A DNA stretch of 64,000 nt from Betaproteobacteria bacterium (GTDB lineage: Bacteria; Pseudomonadota; Gammaproteobacteria; Burkholderiales; SG8-39): the NCBI GenBank assembly GCA_004297625.1, contig SCTY01000040.1, positions 62,001 to 126,000 of the forward strand. Direction: 5' to 3'. The notes below the pieces were generated by a model. The model was not told where the DNA came from. It did no database searches and saw nothing but the letters and a program-made list of their open reading frames with translations. Shown piece by piece: positions 63,658 through 64,000 of the stretch. Both the position numbers and the translations under genes were made by a program. Numbering within the stretch: the stretch's first letter is position 1; every line of letters starts with the position of its first letter.

Positions 63658-64000
63658 TTACCAGGTCGCCAGGCCCGTCGTTCCTGTTGTCCCGGGCCCG
63701 TCGGCTGCGATCCGGAGAAACTCCGACTCCCGGGTTTCGAGCATCAATTTCTGCGCGAGCATGACCGCTGGCGTGGGCAGCGTGCCCGCCGGCGCGGCGC
63801 AGAGCCGGCCGCACACTGCCCCGGAGGGTCCGAGCACCTCGATGTTCGAGATGGTGCCGTAGGTAATCCTGTACAGCTGGCCGCTGGGACCCCGCACCCT
63901 GAAGGCGCTCGTTCGCGCGAACTCTGCGCGTTGCGCCGGAGCAAGGCATCGCTCGAGGAGCTTCTGGGAACGCTCGCATGCGCGGCGATCCGCGAAGAAG
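63658..64000 (-). CDS. hypothetical protein, 5' end beyond the window
   Basis: The reverse frame is open to the last base, so the start is outside; 114 residues are visible. It reads as a small soluble domain: FRVRGPSGQLYRITYGTISN, a cysteine pair, then MLAQKLMLETRESEFLRIAA. The pattern resembles short conserved bacterial proteins of unknown function that follow larger genes. No enzyme motif is seen. Confidence 0.5.
   Translation of the reverse strand, partial: FFADRRACERSQKLLERCLAPAQRAEFARTSAFRVRGPSGQLYRITYGTISNIEVLGPSGAVCGRLCAAPAGTLPTPAVMLAQKLMLETRESEFLRIAADGPGTTGTTGLATW

Noticed and set aside
1..64000. CRISPR arrays and phage structural gene clusters
   Set aside because: No regularly spaced direct repeats or capsid/tail genes were found; only the ORF6N fragment hints at phage or mobile DNA.

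Overview
The window looks like a high-GC betaproteobacterial chromosome, probably Burkholderiales. The grounds are dense GC-rich coding, several Bug/TctC-type periplasmic receptors (a family expanded in Burkholderiales), PHB-depolymerase and CaiB/CitE genes, and many uptake-plus-hydrolase operons. No rRNA gene, convincing complete tRNA gene, CRISPR array or intact insertion sequence was seen. Protein identities come from reading motifs; no database search was possible.

Region 1 (1-7.9 kb) is an accessory island. It holds the 3' end of a Wadjet-type SMC defence operon: jetA (cut by the window edge), jetB, a 1443-residue jetC and jetD. Next come pieces of a broken Bug receptor gene, an AT-rich one-helix membrane protein gene ending in its own terminator, and the first ~57 codons of an ORF6N-domain gene. 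Region 2 (8-12.7 kb) has an oxidoreductase, hflX, a glutathione S-transferase, a CBS protein, gene debris and a LysR regulator.

Region 3 (12.8-20.5 kb) is one operon: hydantoinase A and B, an FAH-family hydrolase and a complete TRAP transporter. Region 4 (20.6-29.5 kb) starts with a small membrane protein, a compact structured RNA candidate and a decayed Bug gene. It continues with a LysR gene divergent from an operon of DUF1330 protein, M24/creatinase-like protein, ABC transporter (receptor, two permeases, ATPase) and ornithine-cyclodeaminase-like protein, and ends with gene debris and two antitoxin-like genes.

Region 5 (29.6-43.8 kb) has an M23 peptidase, an 810-residue membrane hydrolase, an aldo/keto reductase fragment and a reverse-strand operon (Bug receptor, CoA-transferase, CitE-like lyase, MaoC hydratase). 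It then has a forward esterase-TRAP operon, a dead GGDEF/EAL gene and a PHB-depolymerase-like esterase. Region 6 (43.8-55 kb) has a cold-shock gene, a reverse amidase/cyclase/hydrolase set, and a forward operon of ABC transporter, hydantoinase A, hydantoinase B with a cysteine-rich tail, and an isochorismatase-fold amidohydrolase. That set makes sense as import, ATP-dependent opening of a cyclic imide or hydantoin, and removal of the carbamoyl group.

Region 7 (54.7-64 kb) is an aromatic-catabolism neighbourhood: a MarR regulator with a dienelactone-hydrolase/SnoaL fusion, divergent from a Rieske oxygenase, Bug receptor, intradiol dioxygenase and pyrone-dicarboxylate-lactonase-like amidohydrolase. 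A PPK2 kinase, an extradiol-type VOC dioxygenase, a PAP2 phosphatase, a CBS protein and a partial hypothetical gene follow.

Recurring themes are broken Bug gene pieces scattered over 22 kb, and enzymes that keep their fold but have lost catalytic residues (an alpha/beta hydrolase, a DLH domain, an M24 protein, a PAP2 motif change).
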